Shown one piece after another: positions 25,733 through 28,331 of a stretch of 28,331 nt of DNA (position 1 is the first letter of the stretch; each line of letters opens with the position of its first letter). The notes under the pieces were generated by a model. The model had not been told where the DNA came from. It saw nothing but the letters and a program-made list of their open reading frames with translations, and ran no database searches. The position numbers and the translations under genes were made by a program. Source of the stretch: a virus. Where the stretch lies: the IMG/VR virus record IMGVR_UViG_3300032236_000999, positions 1 to 28,331 of that record; one strand, 5' to 3'.

Positions 25733-27592
25733 TCACGCGGAGGGCTTCTCCGCTTCCTCTTCGCCCTCGACCAGCGACGACGCGGAACCGACCAGACGCC
25801 ATGCCAGGGCAGGGAGGATGCCAATGACCTCGCAGTCCCAAAGGTGGTTCGCCCGACCTTCGGCGATAGGCTCCCAGATGGGTTTTCCGTTGTGGACGTT
25901 GCGTTTTTCGGACTGCATCTGGGCGATGTAGTCGTCTGGGACGTCGGCGGCCCGCGTATGCCGCCCCTTGCGGATGAGCAAAGAAAGGGTATCCTTGAGG
26001 CGGAGATTGGAGAAGTGGAAGACCTTCACCTTCTTTCCGGCGGCAGACTCAATCTTAGGGGTGTCGTAGGGTCTGGTCTCCGTCTTGCGACCCATCGGCG
26101 TCTCGATGACCCAAGAAAACTCGTTGCGCTGGTCGCCTCGCGTCCCGACGTAGCCGTAGGTCGCGCAGACAGCCAAGTTTTTGTCCCGCTCGTTGCCGAT
26201 GTCGACGAAGGTATTGGCGGGGTCGATGCCGAACCTCTTGCGGACGGCGTCAATCTCCGCCCAAGTCATCAGATACCCGCAACCGACCAGACGCGAGTTG
26301 CCCAAGCCGTCCCACGATCGGGCGACCCAATACATGCCCGCCTTTTGAACGTCGACGGAGAGGAAACGCATCCGCACGAAGGAAGGCGACCGCCGCATCT
26401 CGTCCGTGAGCTGCGTGCCGGGGACGGGGCGGGTGCGGGGGCGGTTGTATTTGTCGACCACGGTGACGAAGCCGCCCTCGTCTCCCCAATCCTCGCCCAG
26501 CTTGTAGTCGCCGCTGGTCGCCGTCATCTGCACCTCGTCGGCCTCCTCCTTCCAAGTCAAAGCAAGCCGCTTCTGCACGAACTCCTGGCGTAGGACGTTA
26601 TTGCCGGTCTCTTCGTAAGACCGCTTGGCCTCGATGCATTCCACCGCCAACTGACCCCACGACAGGCCGAGGTCGAGCATGGAGAGAGCGCCGTATTGAT
26701 ACCCGCGTCGGAAGGACGGGGCTTCTGGGTTAGTCACGACATAACGGCTCGCCTTGTTCATGTCGTAGCGGGTCGCCACGTTGTCGTTGAAGGTGGCTGG
26801 GCAGCACTTGCACTTGTATTTCGTCCCGGCCTCAATCTTGTCCAAGTTCCAGCCGCCGTTGTCCCGCTTGGCGTTTTCTGGAAAAATAATATTCTCCCAG
26901 TCCCAGCCTTGGAGCGTCCCGCAGTCAGGGCAGGTGAACCGATAGATGCGATGGTCGGTTGTGTTGAACCACGTCGACCAGTCGTCGCCTTCCGTCCCGC
27001 CCTGAGAGACGAGGATGGCTTTGGACTGCCACTTGTAAGCGGTGACGCGGTGCAAAGCGTCCTTGATGGCTCCGGGGTTCCATTGCCAGACCTCATCGCA
27101 AAGCAGATAACGGATGGATTTGCCCTGAAGGTTCTTGTAATTGTTCGCACCGTCCACCCAGCAGGTGTTGCCCTTGAAGATGATGGTTCCGTCCTTCGTC
27201 ACGCCGTCGGCGGAGAGCATGTCACGCACCTTGGGGATGGATTGCCAGAGCAGGGAGAGGCGGGTCTTGACGTAGTTCACCGCGTCCTTGTCGCGGGCTT
27301 GGAGGATTAAGGTCGGGCCGGGGAAGAGGACGGGGATCATGCAGGACATGCCCTCGATTGTCCACGACTTGCCCGACTGCACGCACCCCTGGATGCCGAG
27401 TTCCAGCACCGTCGGGTCAGCCAACGCCTCCAACGGTTCGCGGAGGTGCGGAGTGTTCTCGATGCGGAACGCCCCGGCCTTCGGCGAGTAGGGGATGCGC
27501 TTCACGTTGGCCTCAAGGAAGTCGATGGGGTTCCTGTGCGGGTCGGGAGCCAGCACCGAACGGAGCGATGACTCAAAACCTGTGCCGGTCAT
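25733..27592 (-). CDS. Terminase large subunit (lambda gpA-like)
   Basis: This is a 619-residue packaging motor and nuclease. The ATPase has GCVQSGKS (69-76) as Walker A and YLLCDEV (162-168) as Walker B. A zinc-binding-like insert has CPDC at 221-224 and CKCC at 261-264, as in the GpA family (PF05876). The nuclease domain has FLSVDVQ with D414 and FVDIGNE with D464. It cuts concatemeric DNA and pumps it into the prohead; GpA-type enzymes usually work on cos sites. It overlaps the small subunit by four bases. The stop is followed at once by copy 6 of the 13-base element. Confidence 0.92.
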   Translation of the reverse strand: MTGTGFESSLRSVLAPDPHRNPIDFLEANVKRIPYSPKAGAFRIENTPHLREPLEALADPTVLELGIQGCVQSGKSWTIEGMSCMIPVLFPGPTLILQARDKDAVNYVKTRLSLLWQSIPKVRDMLSADGVTKDGTIIFKGNTCWVDGANNYKNLQGKSIRYLLCDEVWQWNPGAIKDALHRVTAYKWQSKAILVSQGGTEGDDWSTWFNTTDHRIYRFTCPDCGTLQGWDWENIIFPENAKRDNGGWNLDKIEAGTKYKCKCCPATFNDNVATRYDMNKASRYVVTNPEAPSFRRGYQYGALSMLDLGLSWGQLAVECIEAKRSYEETGNNVLRQEFVQKRLALTWKEEADEVQMTATSGDYKLGEDWGDEGGFVTVVDKYNRPRTRPVPGTQLTDEMRRSPSFVRMRFLSVDVQKAGMYWVARSWDGLGNSRLVGCGYLMTWAEIDAVRKRFGIDPANTFVDIGNERDKNLAVCATYGYVGTRGDQRNEFSWVIETPMGRKTETRPYDTPKIESAAGKKVKVFHFSNLRLKDTLSLLIRKGRHTRAADVPDDYIAQMQSEKRNVHNGKPIWEPIAEGRANHLWDCEVIGILPALAWRLVGSASSLVEGEEEAEKPSA

Positions 27593-28266
27593 CCTTCGGC
27601 CTCCGCGTCAAAGGGCGTGTCGAGGGAGGACAGGTCAGGGGCTTCCGCCTCCGTAACTTCCTGCTCGCTCATCTCGGAGTCGGCGGCCTCGGCGAGCTTA
27701 GACCACTTCTCCAGCAACTTGTCGGCCTTGGCGTTGCAGGCGGCGAGCGCGATCTGCGGGTTATCTGGGTTCGCCTTGGTCGCCACCTCCAGCCCGAACG
27801 ACTGCATATCGGCCTTGACCTCCATCAGCACCTTCCAGAAACGCTCCAACGCCAGGAAGGACTCGACAAGTTTCTTGGAGTCGATGCGGCGGGCGAGGGC
27901 TTCGCGTTCAAGGGTGACGAGGGTCTTAACGACGTTCTGGTAAATCTCGTAGAGTTTCTTTTGGGACGGCTCGCCGGCCTCGGCAGCCGCCACGAAGCGA
28001 AGTCGGGAGGCTTCCTTCAGTTCGCGGTGACGCTCGACCGTCTGCTCGAAAGAGTCGTCTGGGTTGATGTCTGCTGGGTCGATGGAGTCGGCGGCGGAAC
28101 TGACGCGCTGGGCCACGCCGCCATGTTTTCCACGGAGAAGGCGGGCGTCTCTCCAGGCGGTGGCCTCGGCGATGGAGGTCGTCGGCATCCCTTGCTTGAT
28201 CAGGGTCTTCGCCCGCGTAAGTCCGAAGCCAAAGTGGTTGGAAATCTGGTTCGCTGTGAGCTTCAT
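27589..28266 (-). CDS. Terminase small subunit (Nu1-like)
   Basis: This is a 225-residue protein. Residues 1-40 (LTANQISNHFGFGLTRAKTLIKQG, in two parts) fit the winged helix-turn-helix of Nu1-type subunits that bind the packaging site. Then comes a helical region (DSFEQTVERHRELKEASRLR; TLVTLEREALARRI) and an acidic C-terminus (LDTPFDAEAEG) that would contact the large subunit. It is the first structural gene seen; the leader is the AT-rich stretch at 28267-28331. Confidence 0.8.
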   Translation of the reverse strand: MKLTANQISNHFGFGLTRAKTLIKQGMPTTSIAEATAWRDARLLRGKHGGVAQRVSSAADSIDPADINPDDSFEQTVERHRELKEASRLRFVAAAEAGEPSQKKLYEIYQNVVKTLVTLEREALARRIDSKKLVESFLALERFWKVLMEVKADMQSFGLEVATKANPDNPQIALAACNAKADKLLEKWSKLAEAADSEMSEQEVTEAEAPDLSSLDTPFDAEAEG

Positions 28267-28331
28267 GGCAGGCGGGACAGCGTCCTATGCGAAAATTGAG
28301 GGTTTTTGTGCATTTTTAACGAGGTCGCGAC
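28267..28331 (-). promoter_or_regulatory. AT-rich leader upstream of the terminase genes
   Basis: This 65-base stretch contains TTAAAAATGCAC and CAATTTTCGCATAG on the minus strand and an 8-base palindrome GTCGCGAC at the window end (28324-28331). In lambda-like genomes the cos site and the late promoter region lie on this side of the small terminase gene. Nothing here is a clear promoter or cos, and the feature is cut by the window edge. Confidence 0.3.

Noticed and set aside
25547-26593. A 348-codon open frame on the plus strand
   Set aside because: It is antisense to the large terminase, which has intact Walker and nuclease motifs. No ribosome site or family features.
28324-28331. GTCGCGAC palindrome as a cos site
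   Set aside because: An 8-base palindrome at the window edge is not enough; cos sites need flanking binding sites that are outside the window.

Overview
The window is a GC-rich stretch (roughly 60% by eye) of a tailed double-stranded DNA bacteriophage, or of a prophage. Every gene I can support lies on the minus strand, packed tightly, often with 4-base ATGA or GTGA overlaps. A lambda-like terminase, portal and protease, followed by a tail terminator, tube-like protein, chaperone-like protein and tape measure, point to a long, flexible, non-contractile tail. No sheath gene is visible. No integrase, repressor, polymerase or tRNA is visible either, so lifestyle cannot be decided here. The host is unknown. 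A lipoprotein/spanin-like gene and a secreted lysozyme-like gene suggest a Gram-negative envelope. The near absence of Shine-Dalgarno sequences suggests a host that initiates translation without them, as in Bacteroidota and some Planctomycetota/Verrucomicrobiota; this is inference.

Read in the direction of transcription (right to left), the first block is the head and tail module, 28266 to about 11100. Its order follows lambda closely: small terminase, large terminase, gpW-like joiner, portal, S49 protease with an acidic tail, coiled-coil scaffold candidate, major capsid, FII-like stopper, neck/tail-completion protein, tail terminator, tube candidate, chaperone candidate, a short tape measure, two unknown tail proteins, and a 1001-residue tail fibre with collagen-like and glycine-rich parts. 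Terminator-like hairpins sit after the large terminase gene and, in tandem, after the capsid gene.

Next comes a lysis cassette (about 11100 to 9082): small membrane proteins, a lipoprotein with a coiled coil and three C-terminal membrane segments (spanin candidate), a small HExxH protein, a LydA-like holin and another membrane protein. A strong intrinsic terminator at 8974-9013 closes this transcription unit.

The left block (8829 to 1) holds small unknown genes, a secreted lysozyme-like protein and a recombination set: RuvC-like resolvase, ERF-type annealing protein, RecE-like exonuclease and an SSB-like protein. An SPFH/prohibitin-like membrane protein and coiled-coil genes that share repeats are also here.

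The most unusual signal is an invariant 13-base element (sense strand TGGACTGCCGCCC). It occurs six times, only in intergenic gaps of the head/tail module and always in the same orientation; five copies end 7-20 bases before a start codon. A second leader motif (ACGCTCCCA just before ATG) recurs in the left block. One small gene there is flanked by perfect 32-base direct repeats.
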